Source of the DNA: Incurvaria masculella
Taxonomy: Eukaryota > Arthropoda > Insecta > Lepidoptera > Incurvariidae
Length of the DNA: 64,000 bases
NCBI GenBank assembly: GCA_946894095.1
Contig: OX335654.1
Span: forward strand, 16,563,687 to 16,627,686
Direction: 5' to 3'
Made by a program: the position numbers and the translations under genes
Part shown: one piece after another, positions 1-10,979 of the stretch
How positions within the stretch are numbered: position 1 is the first letter of the stretch
Layout: every line of letters begins with the position of its first letter
The notes under the pieces: model-generated
The model's input: the letters and a program-made list of their open reading frames with translations, nothing else
What the model was told of the DNA's origin: nothing
The model's database searches: none

Positions 1-95
1 GCGCGTGCCCGGCTGACGCCGACTCAAAAAATAACAATAATCGTAACTACAAAAATGGCATTTTTTACTTTTCGGTAATTTTTTTTGTTAATTTT
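1..95. repeat. Truncated copy of palindromic MITE (half of the 4.5 kb element)
   Basis: The window starts inside a repeat. The first ~60 bases match 4576-4636 with only a few differences, i.e. the centre and right arm of the palindromic element at 4453-4679. The copy diverges into T-rich sequence by ~95. The left part lies outside the window. Confidence 0.75.
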
Positions 96-1097
96 TTTTT
101 CAACGAAATCATCGAAAATAAGAATAAGACTGTCTAAAGGCAGAAATAACTATACTTCTGAAGGTTCTGAAGTGACCATTTTAAGGTTTGGGTTGGGTTC
201 GATGACGTCATAATACGTGTTAAAATCATGAACTACACGAATATTTATTTCTTATCCTGCCTCTACAAGCAAGGGCAGTAAGTTGCCCTCGCTTTAAAAC
301 GATTTGAAAATGCCAATCTGCGAGCATACCGTCCAATTTTCACATACCGTTAAATAATTTAACTTGCTCACCTTCTCTGTGACTAATTGAATGATCTAAC
401 GTTTTTTACTCACCTCTCTATCATGTTAGGAAACAGAAAAAAAAAGCGGTGATCGCACTTAACCACATGCCAGTCACGTTCCAGTGGGCTCTGCCCCAGC
501 GTCATCAGGGAACTTCGGTCAAAAGGATATGGGTCATTCCACGATATACGAATAAGTGACACACGGTCTTGAAAAAAAACCTGCCCCGTTCTAATACGTT
601 AACATTTATATTTTCTATTTAAAAAAAAAATATTAACAATATATGAGTATTTTTTTTCTTCTTTCTGCTACATCTATGTGAACACTAGACCATTGATTTT
701 GGTTTCTGCTTTGGCAGCACAACGATTAGTTGAAAAACTGTTTTGGTACGATCCCAAGAACAGTTTTGATTGGATTGATTTTAAATAAAAATAACATTCG
801 AGGATATTCTCTGCCGTCACGCAAATACATGTGTTGTTTATCCGAACATAAAACCACAGCTCCTTTTCCAAACTTTAGAAAAGTTAGAAGTAATAAGACA
901 AGAACATTTTTAGCTAGCTTGAAGACATGTACCTAGATCTCTTTTTTATAAGAACACTGTAAAAAGTACTAATGTATTAATTTACTGCAAGGCTGTACCC
1001 GAATTTGTCATTGATTCACGGTCGATTATACATAAAAAATATATTAAATATCAAGAAAAATCAATTCAAAAGGTTTTTTTTGTTTGAAAAATATATT
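96..1097. other. Unassigned AT-rich sequence
   Basis: No gene, RNA or recognisable repeat seen. The short open frames here (up to 71 codons) lack codon bias, splice context or family resemblance. Confidence 0.5.
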
Positions 1098-1098
1098 A

Positions 1099-1414
1099 AA
1101 AAAACCGGCCAAGTGCGAGTCAGACTCGCACACGAAGGGTTCCGTACCATCGTAGAAAAAAAAAACAAAACAAATAAGTTTTTTGTATGGGAGCCCCCTT
1201 TAATTTTAATTATTTTTTAATCTTACCTATTTGTTGTTATGGCGGCAAAATAAATACACACTCTGTGAAAATTTCAGCTGTCTACCTGTTACGGTTACTG
1301 AAATACAGCCCTGTGACAGACGGACAGACGGACGGACGGACGGACGGACGGACGGACAGCGGAGGCTTAGTAATAGGGTTCCGTTTTCACCCTTTGGGTA
1401 CGGAACCCTAAAAA
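1099..1414 (+). mobile_element. Family A MITE with (GACG)n microsatellite
   Basis: Runs from AAACCGGCCAAGTGCGAGTC at the left to GGTACGGAACCCTAAAAA at the right. GGGTTCCGTACC near the left end and GGTACGGAACCC at the right end are inverted repeats. A (GACG)n/(GACA) tract occupies 1318-1362. As I recall, a lepidopteran MITE class with hitchhiking (GTCY)n microsatellites has been described from Ostrinia; this matches. No coding capacity. Confidence 0.9.
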
Positions 1415-2307
1415 GGTTTCCTAAAGGTTTCCTTATTACCAGCATTTTAATTCATACATTTGCATTCTGCATACATAAGTAGAGTCATTACATTATTTGT
1501 TGCATTATTATTATTAAAAATATAGTACTTCAGGACATGCTAAAATAATATTATTAATATAATCATTTAAATTTGACATGTTTATGTCAGTTTTTAGTTA
1601 ATTATTTTTAATCTCATATACTACCAATATTAAGTTATTAGCAAAGTTTCATTGATGTACACATTTTCCCTCCAAAATATCGTTTTTTTCTGTGCGAATA
1701 GATTTCAGAGTAAACGTGCGTACCCTGCCAGCAATGCTGGTCCACTTACAAAAGAAAAGGCAGAATTTTGATCCGAGAAAACTCGGATAGTCATTCGATT
1801 GCGCTAGGCGATCGCCTGTACATACACGGTACATTAAATCGCTCTAATTAAACACCGGAGTAGCTACACTCCCTTCGCTTTGACGCATTCGTGTAAATAG
1901 AGGAGTGGCTCCCATTAATCACAATCTGCGTCTATTACAACAGCCTCAAGTCAACAAACACCATGACCGAGGGTATTATTCCATGACCTCGGTTGCAACA
2001 TTTAATCAGGTTTCACAAAATATTGTTTACCTACTTTTGCCTTCATCATATTTTATGGGTATTTTGTTCTTGTCCTCAAATTATAGAGCCCACTGAAAAA
2101 TACCGCCAAATCATAAACGGGGAGGGGCCCGTTCATCCTTTATCCGAATTTGGCAAGTCCTTTTAGGCAAAAAAACAATATACTTATTTCCATTTAAAAG
2201 TTGTTCGTTTTTTTTTTACATTTTCGGACGGGCTAACTACTTTTCCAGTTTACAGGACGGTTACAATGGTAAATTAAGTCCCCAGGTGAACAGAACCTTT
2301 AGTTGCT
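1415..2307. other. Unassigned sequence
   Basis: No recognisable gene or repeat; AT-rich on the left, more mixed composition around 1700-1900. Confidence 0.5.
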
Positions 2308-2458
2308 AGTAGCCTAGTGGCGTGAAGACTTGCTTCGCATAACAGAGGCCTGGTTGGGAATCCATGTAAAACTGTAGGTTCCCTCCGAGAACGTGATGGG
2401 CTTTATATTAGGGGAGCTGTCTCGAAAATGTTTTCGGTTCGAACCACGGATCACAGTA
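2308..2458 (+). mobile_element. Partial SINE (family H), tRNA-like head
   Basis: Contains TAGCCTAGTGG, a match to the pol III A box and identical to the head of the SINE at 9720, then the shared body start (GGGAATCCATGTAAAACTGT). The 3' half is missing. Confidence 0.6.
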
Positions 2459-2807
2459 AAACAATTATTTTTGTAATATGTTAATAGGTACTAAATCATA
2501 GCAGTTACTTCTCGCACACGCCTACTTTGCTTTAAACATTAATATAAGGAAATGCTAACTTCAACTCTATAAAATCGAACGGAAACGTGGCTGCCAGCTT
2601 CCTTCCTTGTAATGTGGTAATTCCAAAAGAGTTAAGATAGGTTCCCATTGCATGTACAAGAGTCATATCTGGCGTCAGAGGAAACAACAACACACGATTT
2701 CTTTATTTTCCCTCAAAAATGCTCTCAGCATCAATGACAATAATTTCCCTATCAATCCTAATAGAATTATGACATCGAATTAGAGAACTAGGTATTACCC
2801 GGTTATT
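2459..2807. other. Unassigned sequence
   Basis: AT-rich; nothing recognised. Confidence 0.5.
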
Positions 2808-3056
2808 AAAAACCGGCCACGTGCGAGTCGGACTCGCACACGAAGGGTTCCGTACCATCGTACTAGATTTAACACAAAAAAACATTTTTATTCTATTTGT
2901 TGTTATAGCGGAAAAATAAATACAAGCTCTGGGAAAATTTCAGTTGCCTACCTATTGCGATTCATGAGATACAGCCCAGTGACAGACGGACGGATGGACA
3001 GCGGAGGCGTAGTAATAAGGTTCCGTTGGCACCATTTGGGTACGGAACCCTAAAAA
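2808..3056 (+). mobile_element. Family A MITE, short copy, abutting the next
   Basis: Both ends of the (GTCY)n MITE are present but the microsatellite is reduced to a few units (GACGGACGGATGG). Its right end TAAAAACCGG is also the left end of the following copy, so the two are head-to-tail with a shared junction. Confidence 0.88.
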
Positions 3057-3393
3057 CCGGTCAAGTGCGAGTCGGATTCGCACACGAAGGATTCCGTACC
3101 ATCGTACAAGATTTAAAACAAAAAAATCACGTTTTTGTATGGGGCCCCTTTAATTTTTATATTTTTTTAATTTTACCTATTTGTCGTTATAGTGGCAAAA
3201 TAAATACACGCTCAGGGAAAATTTCAGCTGCCTACCTATTCCGATTCATGAGATACAGCCCTGTGACAGACGGACGGACGGACGGACGGACGGACGGCCG
3301 GACGAACGGACGGCCGGACGAACGGACGGACAGACAGCGGAGGCTTGGTAATAGGGTTCCGTTTCCACCCTTTGGGTATGGAACCCTAAAAAA
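3052..3393 (+). mobile_element. Family A MITE with compound microsatellite
   Basis: Complete copy directly following the previous one. Its tract at about 3267-3340 has diverged to alternating GACG, GCCG and GAAC units, so this microsatellite is older or mutated relative to the pure tract at 28.75 kb. Confidence 0.9.
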
Positions 3394-3437
3394 CTAACAC
3401 CGCTCAAACGCCCGCTGTTCTGCCTAGTTACCGTGGT

Positions 3438-3508
3438 AAATTTACTCGCCTTAACTTAAAATAAATTCGGGCCACTTTATTTTAAGTTAAGGCGAGTAAA
3501 GTAAATTT
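3438..3508. repeat. Inverted repeat (hairpin)
   Basis: Left arm 3438-3465 (core TTTACTCGCCTTAACTTAAA) is complementary to 3476-3508 (core TTTAAGTTAAGGCGAGTAAA), with a ~10 base loop. Possibly a tiny foldback element. Confidence 0.75.
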
Positions 3509-3608
3509 ATTGATATTTAAAACTTTATTATATCAAAGTATAAATTAGGTTATCAGTTACGTTACGGTATAGGTTATTTCGGATACGATTCGGTAAAATT
3601 AAATTATG

Positions 3609-3762
3609 TTTGAAAAATGTTACGGCTTTTCACGCGGCAGGAACGGACAACGAGCTGAATGATTAGCTCGAGACTTCGGAGAATGTCTCTTCCTGCCCCG
3701 TGATAAGCCGTAACATTTTTCAGACATGTCCAACGACCGCGGTAATCTCAAAAGTATCATAC
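3609..3762. mobile_element. Foldback element, family G
   Basis: TGAAAAATGTTACGGCTTTT at the left is repeated inverted near 3700-3722. The flanking CGCGGTAATCTCAAAAGTATCATA also ends the copy at 56951-57116, which fixes this as a dispersed family. Confidence 0.7.
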
Positions 3763-3799
3763 AAAATTAAATGAGTTAATTATCTTAGGCTCTGAGTAA

Positions 3800-3970
3800 A
3801 AGCGAAGTGTCTGCGGCCCGGAGGCGCGGCTGCGTCGGAGGTGACAGCGCGGCGGGCGGTCATGGCGGTTCACGAGCGCGGCACGCGAGTCATTGCCAAG
3901 AGCAACGCGATGGTCGTCCACCTGTACCGCCCTGCCCCGCCCCGCCCCGCCGCGCCTACGTGCGAGCGTG
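3800..3970. other. GC-rich island, possible promoter or exon
   Basis: This ~170 bp is strikingly GC- and CpG-rich compared with its surroundings and contains overlapping CCCCGCC boxes (Sp1/KLF-like) at about 3935-3952. Open frames cross it on both strands, but none has a recognisable family or clear splice sites. A CpG-rich promoter, an unrecognised exon or a GC-rich repeat are all possible. Confidence 0.25.
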
Positions 3971-4097
3971 TACGTTATTGCAATGACGCAACAATACGCA
4001 AATCCCACTGCGCTAGGGAAAGTTTGCGAAACATTCTTGTTTGTGAATATGATAGATCCCTAGGCACTTCTTACCACGTCAGAAAATGTAAGTTTTT

Positions 4098-4452
4098 AAC
4101 CGACTTCAATAAAAGGAGAAGGTTATCAATTCGCCTGTATGTTTTTTTTTTATGTTTGTTACCTCATAACTTTTGCCTGGGTGAACCAATTTTGATGATT
4201 ATTTTTTTAAATGAAAGCTAATTCTTCCCAAGTGGTCCCATTTTAATTTGGTTAAGTTCTGACAATGATATCCACGAGAAAATCATATAAGTCTTAAATT
4301 TGTATTAAGATGTGCATGACAAATGGACGAATAACTCAATATAACGCCAACCGATTTCGGTGATTCTTTTTTTATTGGAAAGGACGTGTACAAATTAGTA
4401 AGTGTATTTCAGATTCCCTAAAAATAAACAAATAAAAAAAAATAACAAAAAA
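4098..4452 (+). mobile_element. Repeat beginning ACCGACTTC
   Basis: Begins AACCGACTTCAATAAAAGGA and includes a segment reading CCGATTTCGGTGATTC. From general knowledge this resembles a dispersed lepidopteran repeat. It may form one composite unit with the palindrome that follows, whose outer ends carry the same ACCGACTTC motif. Confidence 0.5.
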
Positions 4453-4679
4453 AATAACCGACTTCAAAGAAAAAGCACTAAAAAGTAAAAAATAATTGCC
4501 ATTTTTGAAGTTACGATTTTTGTTATTTTTGAGTCAGTGTCAGCCAAGGTCGCCAAGGTTCTCTTGATTGGCGCAGCGCGTGCCCGGCTGACGCCGACTC
4601 AAAAAATAACAAAAAACGTAACTACAAAAATGGCAATTCTTTTTTACTTTTTAGTGCTTTTTCTTTGAAGTCGGTTATT
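4453..4679. mobile_element. Palindromic MITE with ~82 bp inverted arms
   Basis: Arms 4453-4533 and 4598-4679 are near-perfect inverted repeats (outer end AATAACCGACTTC, inner end TTTTTGAGTC), with a ~64 base spacer. A partial copy lies at 1-95. Confidence 0.9.
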
Positions 4680-4744
4680 TTTTTTGTTAAATTTTTAGAT
4701 TATTGTGGTCACTGTTCATTTCAAAAGATCATGCCGTGAGTATA

Positions 4745-4925
4745 AACTTGTTTAATCTTTTAAAATGACGTCAGATGATATTTACCACATACATTTTGAT
4801 TTCATTTTAGACATATAGTTTGATCAAATAAAACTAATTTCAGCAACATTTTGGATTTCTGACAAGAAATATAGGCATGATCTTCTTTCCACGTTTGTAT
4901 GGGAAGTTGAGCGGGAAGGCCCACC
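4745..4925 (+). mobile_element. Degenerate 3' part of family C MITE
   Basis: The right half resembles the end of the 542 bp family (TTTTGGATTTCTGACAAGAA ... GGCCCACC) and stops at TTAA (4926-4929). The left boundary is unclear. Confidence 0.65.
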
Positions 4926-4929
4926 TTAA

Positions 4930-5375
4930 TTTATTAACTAAACATCCTTGGTTAGGTAATTAGGTCTTATATGTTCCGACCATGCGATCACATTTTTTTT
5001 AGTAAAATAATTGAATACAGAGATAAGTTAATCTCAAACTAAGATAACAATGTACCTACCGATGAGATTGCAACAGACTCTTAGATGCCCATGACATGCC
5101 ATGGCTGAAACATAAACTTTCATGCAGACAGGATCGTCAAACCATGATCGATCGCATTGTCTCACAATGTTCACTGATCACACAAAAACAAAATGTATCT
5201 CATAGTTTTTCTCTAGTATCACATGAAATATTTCATCCTAATACATCAATAGAAAAAAATCATAACAACACATATTTTCCGTTTTTCCCGAAAAGCATTT
5301 CTAATCAAACGTATAACATTTATGAAATGAAATATTACGTAATATTATTGCCGAGAGTTGCATTCATTTCTTTCT
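4930..5375. other. Unassigned sequence
   Basis: AT-rich. A 93-codon open frame at 5096-5377 has no recognisable features. Confidence 0.5.
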
Positions 5376-5977
5376 AAGCCTGGTTTTCACCAAGTACTGA
5401 TTTATATTAAACGACACCAGTGCAAGATAATCAGCATTTTAGTAATAAAGACCCTTTAAGGCGCTAGGACTAGCCAACTACTCGCGCCATACAAATGCAC
5501 TTTTTAACAAATGTAATAATATGTAGTGAAACGCTTCAGCAAATCCAAATAGAACTCCAGACTGATAATGGATTGTTAATATTTTTTTATTCCATCATTT
5601 ATTTAAATAATAATAAAAATAAAAAAAGTTGATTTTTCTCATTAGAAATCTGAAAGTCATTCGATTTCTAGATATAAGCAAAAACAGCATATATGCATAA
5701 ACAAAAAATTCCATTTGCTTTTAGATTTCTACATTTAGTCAAGAAAGTTCGGAAATGGACACCGTTTCCGCAATGTATTTTGTATAGAAAAAGGAAACAT
5801 ACATTAACGAAAATCATTCGATTCCTAGACAAGGAATCATATATTGTAAGGATGACACTTATAATCGTCAGACTTAGTTAGTTTACTTGGGGTGCCTCGT
5901 CTAACTTTGCGATTTGGCTAGTACCAGGCCCTTAAGTGTCGATTGAAATAAATCAGCACTTGGCGAAAACCAGGCTT
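5376..5977. mobile_element. MITE (family O) split by a family B insertion
   Basis: Inverted ends AAGCCTGGTTTTC (5376) and GAAAACCAGGCTT (ending 5977). Removing 5460-5931 and one TTAA leaves a ~126 bp element. The relative at 42438-42522 contains the same internal sequence without the insert. Confidence 0.85.
5460..5931. mobile_element. Family B MITE, 472 bp, TTAA target duplication
   Basis: Flanked by TTAA at 5456-5459 and 5932-5935. Ends are GGCGCTAGGACTAGCC and GGCTAGTACCAGGCCC, partly complementary. Near-identical copies at 39087 and 61790 are inverted relative to this one. TTAA duplication is the piggyBac-superfamily hallmark. The 62-codon frame inside is carried along in all three copies and shows no protein resemblance. 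Confidence 0.92.
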
Positions 5978-8046
5978 GTCTTGGTCTTGTTGTATTGATT
6001 GCAAGCCGCTAAGAGATAAGCTAATCAGCAGTAGGTGAAAAATACCTTAATAAGTTATGCTCATACTGGTTGCAGGCATAACGTTATATGCGACCGGTTA
6101 TATCTGACAGAATGGCTGCTTTTAATAACTTTTTTGCACTACACATACTCGTTTTCATTACTCTACTTGTGAAGAACACGCACGCTTTTTAATACACGTA
6201 TTAACTTACGATATATTTTTTTCTTTGCGAAGAGAACAGTTTAAATACACACAAAAAATTATAAAACTATGGTATACACTTATAAATATTCGACACGAAA
6301 TTATACCCACTAAAACGTCGTTATAAATGTCGTTGCTAAAATATAACTAGTATTATCTCTAACTGAAGGTTAATACAAATAAAATAATTGTTTTTTTATT
6401 TGTAATTTCTAAATAACCTACCCCAGACGTTTCGGTCGCGGCGCTTCGAGAAATTACAATAACAATGTTTTATTTTAAGATAAGAACAATTAAACAGCTG
6501 GCCAAAGAATATTGTGTGAACAACGAGAAAATAACCTCGTGAAGGACTAAAGAAACATTTTGAAAGAGTGTTACAAGAATGTTTCTATTGTTGATAACAA
6601 CATGATTGTTGTAATTATCCTCACAAACGAATTAAGATTACTAATTGTTAACATTTTATAAAAAAAATACCAAAATTGCACAAAAAAGACACACATAATG
6701 GCTCGTAAAACATTCGTGTCGTGGACTCTATTTGTAAATTTAAAGAATATTGGATTTTTTTATATACTTATATGAGAGATTGTGAAAATTAAAAAAACTT
6801 TATAGAACATCGTAGATTCATAGAATAATTCATAGGTCAGCTGCTCGATGATTCCAAGTCATTATGTCGTCACCAACATATTCTTCATTGCAGCCGTTTC
6901 ATACCTTGCATAAATATTTCATGCATATTCATGCTGCAGCGGTGCCAACATGACATAATTGGTTATTGTCGTCTGGAAGTTTCAGATATGTGGGGGCATT
7001 AACATTTTGGACCATTGGTCCGTTGTAAATAGAAAGACGTTTATAGAGGTTCCTGTAGCACTGAAAGTTTTTCTAAATTTTCTTGCCGCGCTGTTTCAAA
7101 TTTTAATGACCATGCATCATTCTTAGATTAAATCACTGATCGTTTGTTTTTTGTATAGTGCCTGTTTATTGAGTCTTTCTAATTTAGATTTGTAATGTTT
7201 AGCGTGGAGTCCAAAACTTTAAATATATCCATCCTTATTTTTCTCCTTAAGAAGAAAGAAGAGAGATCTACAATAACAATAACTATAATACTAACCAGAG
7301 ATTGTGCACTCCACCCTAACAGTTCAAGGCTCAAGCTTAAATCATGACAGTAGGTGTAGTATTAGCCATCCATGTCTAGCTACATAATAAAATAATTACT
7401 ATAAATATCTGCAAGCATTTAATTAAGCGAGCTTTGCATCAGAACTAGTTACAGAGTTCGGGAATCAATCTAACTAAACATGTACATGCCTACCTATTAT
7501 CTCATACAAAACTACTCTTATTATATAATTTTCAAATGTATGCTTGCTACGTGCTCCTGTGTACATATTTGTCACATTTTAAACCGATTTTGTACAGTCT
7601 AATACGCTTCTAAGATATTTCAGCATGTCACGGTGTCAGCTCGGTCATAGATAAATGTAACTTCTTTATCTATGGCTAAGTGTACATGTAAGTACCATCC
7701 CCGCCGAATAGTTATTTTAGCGTGACTAGGAATTGGCTTGCTCAAGATCTATCACGTTAGCATAATAATGGCCGCGAGTGAAAACGAACCATATCTTTTT
7801 TTTTCTAATCTTGTACGACCATTCACATTTTTTTTAAAGTTTGTTTGTTATTCCCATAGACCTAGCATGCGCGCGTGGTTATTCCGGTTTTTGTTTTGCG
7901 ATTGTGACTAAACAGATTATGGAAGAAAGAGACATGGATGGCTATGCATTGGGGCAATGAAAGTTTTGTGATGAAAATTGTATCCTAAATAATTTTTAAT
8001 ATACTGAACCCGTTTTTTTTATTGATATCTCGACAAAAGGCAACCT
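5978..8046. other. Unassigned sequence, about 2 kb
   Basis: AT-rich, with no gene, RNA or strong repeat seen. Possible noncoding single-copy DNA or intron. Confidence 0.5.
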
Positions 8047-8150
8047 TTTTGGCTTGAATTGTGAAGGTGCCCATGGGCATTCGGAAACATGAGAATTTTG
8101 CAAAGAAAGCCTCGCCGGCTCGATAGGAGCTTTTAAAGTAGGTACCTAAG
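8047..8150 (+). repeat. Dispersed repeat, family M
   Basis: Shares GCATTCGGAA and CCGGCTC...AGG motifs in the same order with 50555-50645. Too short to classify. Confidence 0.45.
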
Positions 8151-9719
8151 AAGGACTCTGGTACTTTTAAAACAGTAAATTGAGCTTTGTTCTCTACATA
8201 CATATACATGGAATAAATATTCACTGCAGGGAAAAACAACCGACGAGGAAATTACGTGTATAATTTAAAAAGCGAGCGACGTGAGAGATCAAGCTCGATA
8301 GACACGCGTGCCATAAAGATGTTTTATATCTGCGCAGTGAGTTTGTTGGTAAGGTAGTTACATTATAAATAGAATACAAGTGTGTCTTCCTGATTACCCA
8401 GTTAGCCCTCATCCAACCCCTGTTGCGAAGCACAATTGAATGTAGAGGGAAATTTTATCTTGTGCCACGTTTCAAGACATTCAGCGGAAGAAATGTAGTG
8501 GGACCTCTTGGATTATTTTGAAGGTATATACGTTTTGAGTAGGGTCGCCTCTAAACTAGGACAAATCCGGGGAAACCCGGACGGATGGCAACCCTAGTTT
8601 TAAGCTATGTATATATTTTGTAGTTATGCTCCCCTCACTGTTGGTGACCACGCTGAAGGGAAGGAGCAATGCTCCATGCAGCCTTTGCCTAGCAGACTGA
8701 TCACGGAATACTGACTCTGGCTCCTTCATTTGGCAGTGACCATATTGCCTGTTATTTTCTCCGTATCCACGGAGGGGCAGGCAGAGATGATAGAGCGGAT
8801 TACGGTTCGATCACAACACAGCACACTTCTTTCGCTTCTCCGATAGACACATTATATCTTTTCATATATGCTCTACGAAGAACTTCGTCAATCTCGTCGT
8901 GGTAAGTTGTCTGGAAGAAATAACTTTTAGTGATAAGTGCAGTTCCACTTTGTTAGATTAAATTGTTCCGTGCATACATTTCTTTGTATTTATTTATCAT
9001 AGGCCGCCCAGTCGTTTTTTAAATTCGTCCCTCATTCGCTTTAAATCACATTGACATCGCTCACACGAGGGCGCTGATGTATACATTATAAGTCTATGCT
9101 TTACATATCCAAAACCACTCATCAATAAATGTACCTAGTCCTACCTGAGTTTGTATTCTCAAGCGTATTCTATATTTTCGACGGCACTAGTGTTTGCAGT
9201 TGGAATTTGCACTTCCAGGCGATCAATATTTGAGGAAAAACTGCTACGGGAAACCCCAAGTACCCCGACATTGTTTGTGAGGTGAGGTGAGTGCGGATCA
9301 ATGAAAGGGGGACGCATCATAAAGTCCAAAAAGCACAAGGTCCAAAACCCATACCGTCCAAAACACTGATGAATACGGAACTTTTTCAATTAGGTTAGGT
9401 AAGGTTAGGTTAGATTATAATATTTGCATTTCTAAATATATGCAAAAATACATACTTTTGGATGTTCTGGGTTTCGGACCTTATGCTTTTTGGACTTTAT
9501 GAAGGCGACTCAATGAAATCACTCATTTTAGTTTGTATTACTTAATTTGGGTCGTGCATGCTACTTATGATGTTCGGTGTTTTCCAGACTTCTTTTATAT
9601 TTCACCACCATGATTCAGTGTGATATCAAATTAGCCTATAATTGATGGAAAGAAACTAGCTACACGCAAATGCAAAGTGCAGCAAAATCGGATTAGTGGT
9701 TCTCAAGATAGAAGATTTT
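8151..9719. other. Unassigned sequence with short TTAGG run
   Basis: No gene recognised. 9391-9413 reads as TTAGG-type units (TTAGGTTAGGTAAGGTTAGG), the insect telomere motif, but only four to five units long. 8545-8600 holds a small CCGGGGAAACCCGG hairpin between inverted AGGGT/ACCCT ends. Confidence 0.45.
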
Positions 9720-10128
9720 GAGCGGCTCGTAGCCTAGTGGCGCGGGGACTGGCCTAGCGTACCAGAGACCTGGGTTCAATACCGACATGCACCACTGTCT
9801 TTCTCTTTCCGAGTTCGATAAGTGCATTTCGTTACGAATGCGAGCTGCCCCATGGTTCGGAATCCATGTAAAACTGTAGGTCCCCTTCCCCTACTAGGTG
9901 GTAGGGTTTAAGCCCGCCCGGGTTGGTACCATCGCAATGGATGAAAAGATGGTCGAAGCGGCAATGAAAAATTGTCCGTGTTTTCCATCCAGTTCAATGT
10001 AGCCGTGCTCATAAAGGGAAGGTCCTGGCATGGCACCAAATTCCTTCGGGAATGAGGTGTATTGGGCTAATATCATAACGGTAGTTGTGTGGCCATCCAT
10101 GTCAGGTTGCATAAAAAAAAAAAAAAAA
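9720..10128 (+). mobile_element. SINE (family H), full copy with tRNA-like head
   Basis: The head (9722-9790) carries a pol III A box TAGCCTAGTGG and a B box GGGTTCAATACC at tRNA-like spacing. The body starts near 9852 (ATGGTTCGGAATCCATG), continues through GTCCTGGCATGGCACC, and ends in a poly-A tail at 10110-10128. At least ten related fragments occur in the window. Confidence 0.88.
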
Positions 10129-10147
10129 GATATAAGTAGACAGACTA

Positions 10148-10350
10148 AGCCCCGATTGCACGAAGAGACAGCTGAGTTAATCAGTGTTCAAGTGTTCAGT
10201 GTGTCTTTCTTAAATAAATAAATAAATAAACAAACACGTCACTTTTAGTGAACCGCATGGAGTTCCTTCCGTACTGTCCATAAAAAGTGACCTGTTTAAT
10301 CGTACGTTGACGTTGATTTCGATTTATTGTCCTTTCGTGCACTCGGCCCT
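10148..10350 (+). mobile_element. Family D MITE with internal expansion
   Basis: Ends AGCCCCGATTGCACGAA and TTCGTGCACTCGGCCCT. Other copies are ~161 bp; this one has ~40 extra bases including an (AAAT)n run at about 10210-10230. Confidence 0.85.
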
Positions 10351-10665
10351 AAGGCTGGTATGATACTAAATTGCGTTTTGCCATCTAACCATGGTTAAAT
10401 TTTATTAGAATGTGTTGTGCACTCCAGCCTTACGACAGATATAGACGCAATTATTTCAGATATTCGCTGCAATCCGTTTTAGATGCCCATATTTGGTTTA
10501 TTGATATGGAAGTGATATGTTCTTCTTCATTTGGTACGTTCAATATCACTCTAATTGACACGAGAACATTAGCATGTACATCGACTTCCATTATTTTGTA
10601 CTTTGAGAAGTCGGGAAAAACCGTCTGTTTTCCTCAGACTTAGCGGGGATCTATTAGTCGATTGA
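10351..10665. other. Unassigned sequence
   Basis: A 77-codon frame at 10410-10643 was examined; it has no recognisable domain or splice context. Confidence 0.45.
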
Positions 10666-10979
10666 TTTTTAGGGTTCCGTACCCAAAGGGTGAAAACGGA
10701 ACCCTATTACTAAGCCTCCGCTGTCCGTCCGTCCGTCCGTCCGTCCGTCCGTCTGTCCGTCTGTCACAGGGCTGTATCTCAGTTACCGTAACAGGTAGAC
10801 AGCTGAAATTTTCACAGAGTGTGTATTTATTTTGCCGCTATAACAACAAATAGGTAAAATTAAAAGGTAAAAAAAAAAAATTAAAATTAAAGGGGGCTCC
10901 CATACGAAAAACGTGTTTTTTTACGATGGTACGGAACCCTTCGTGTGCGAGTCAGACTCGCACTTGGCCGGTTTTTTTT
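10666..10979 (-). mobile_element. Family A MITE with (GTCC)n
   Basis: Complete copy in reverse orientation: TTTTTAGGGTTCCGTACCC at the left, GCACTTGGCCGG at the right, microsatellite at 10723-10763. Confidence 0.92.

Noticed and set aside
1318..1362. (GACG)n arrays considered as CRISPR-like or regulatory repeats.
   Set aside because: They are microsatellites inside one MITE family; there are no spacers and the sequence is eukaryotic.
5693..5881. 62-residue frame conserved in three places (5693, 39137, 61840), apparently a conserved small protein.
   Set aside because: All three lie inside near-identical family B MITE copies; sequence identity is explained by recent transposition, not by coding constraint.
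9391..9413. Interstitial telomere (TTAGG)n.
   Set aside because: Only four to five imperfect units; too short to claim telomeric origin.
9720..9792. Possible functional tRNA gene.
   Set aside because: A and B boxes are present but the region continues into a SINE body with poly-A and I could not see a proper acceptor stem.
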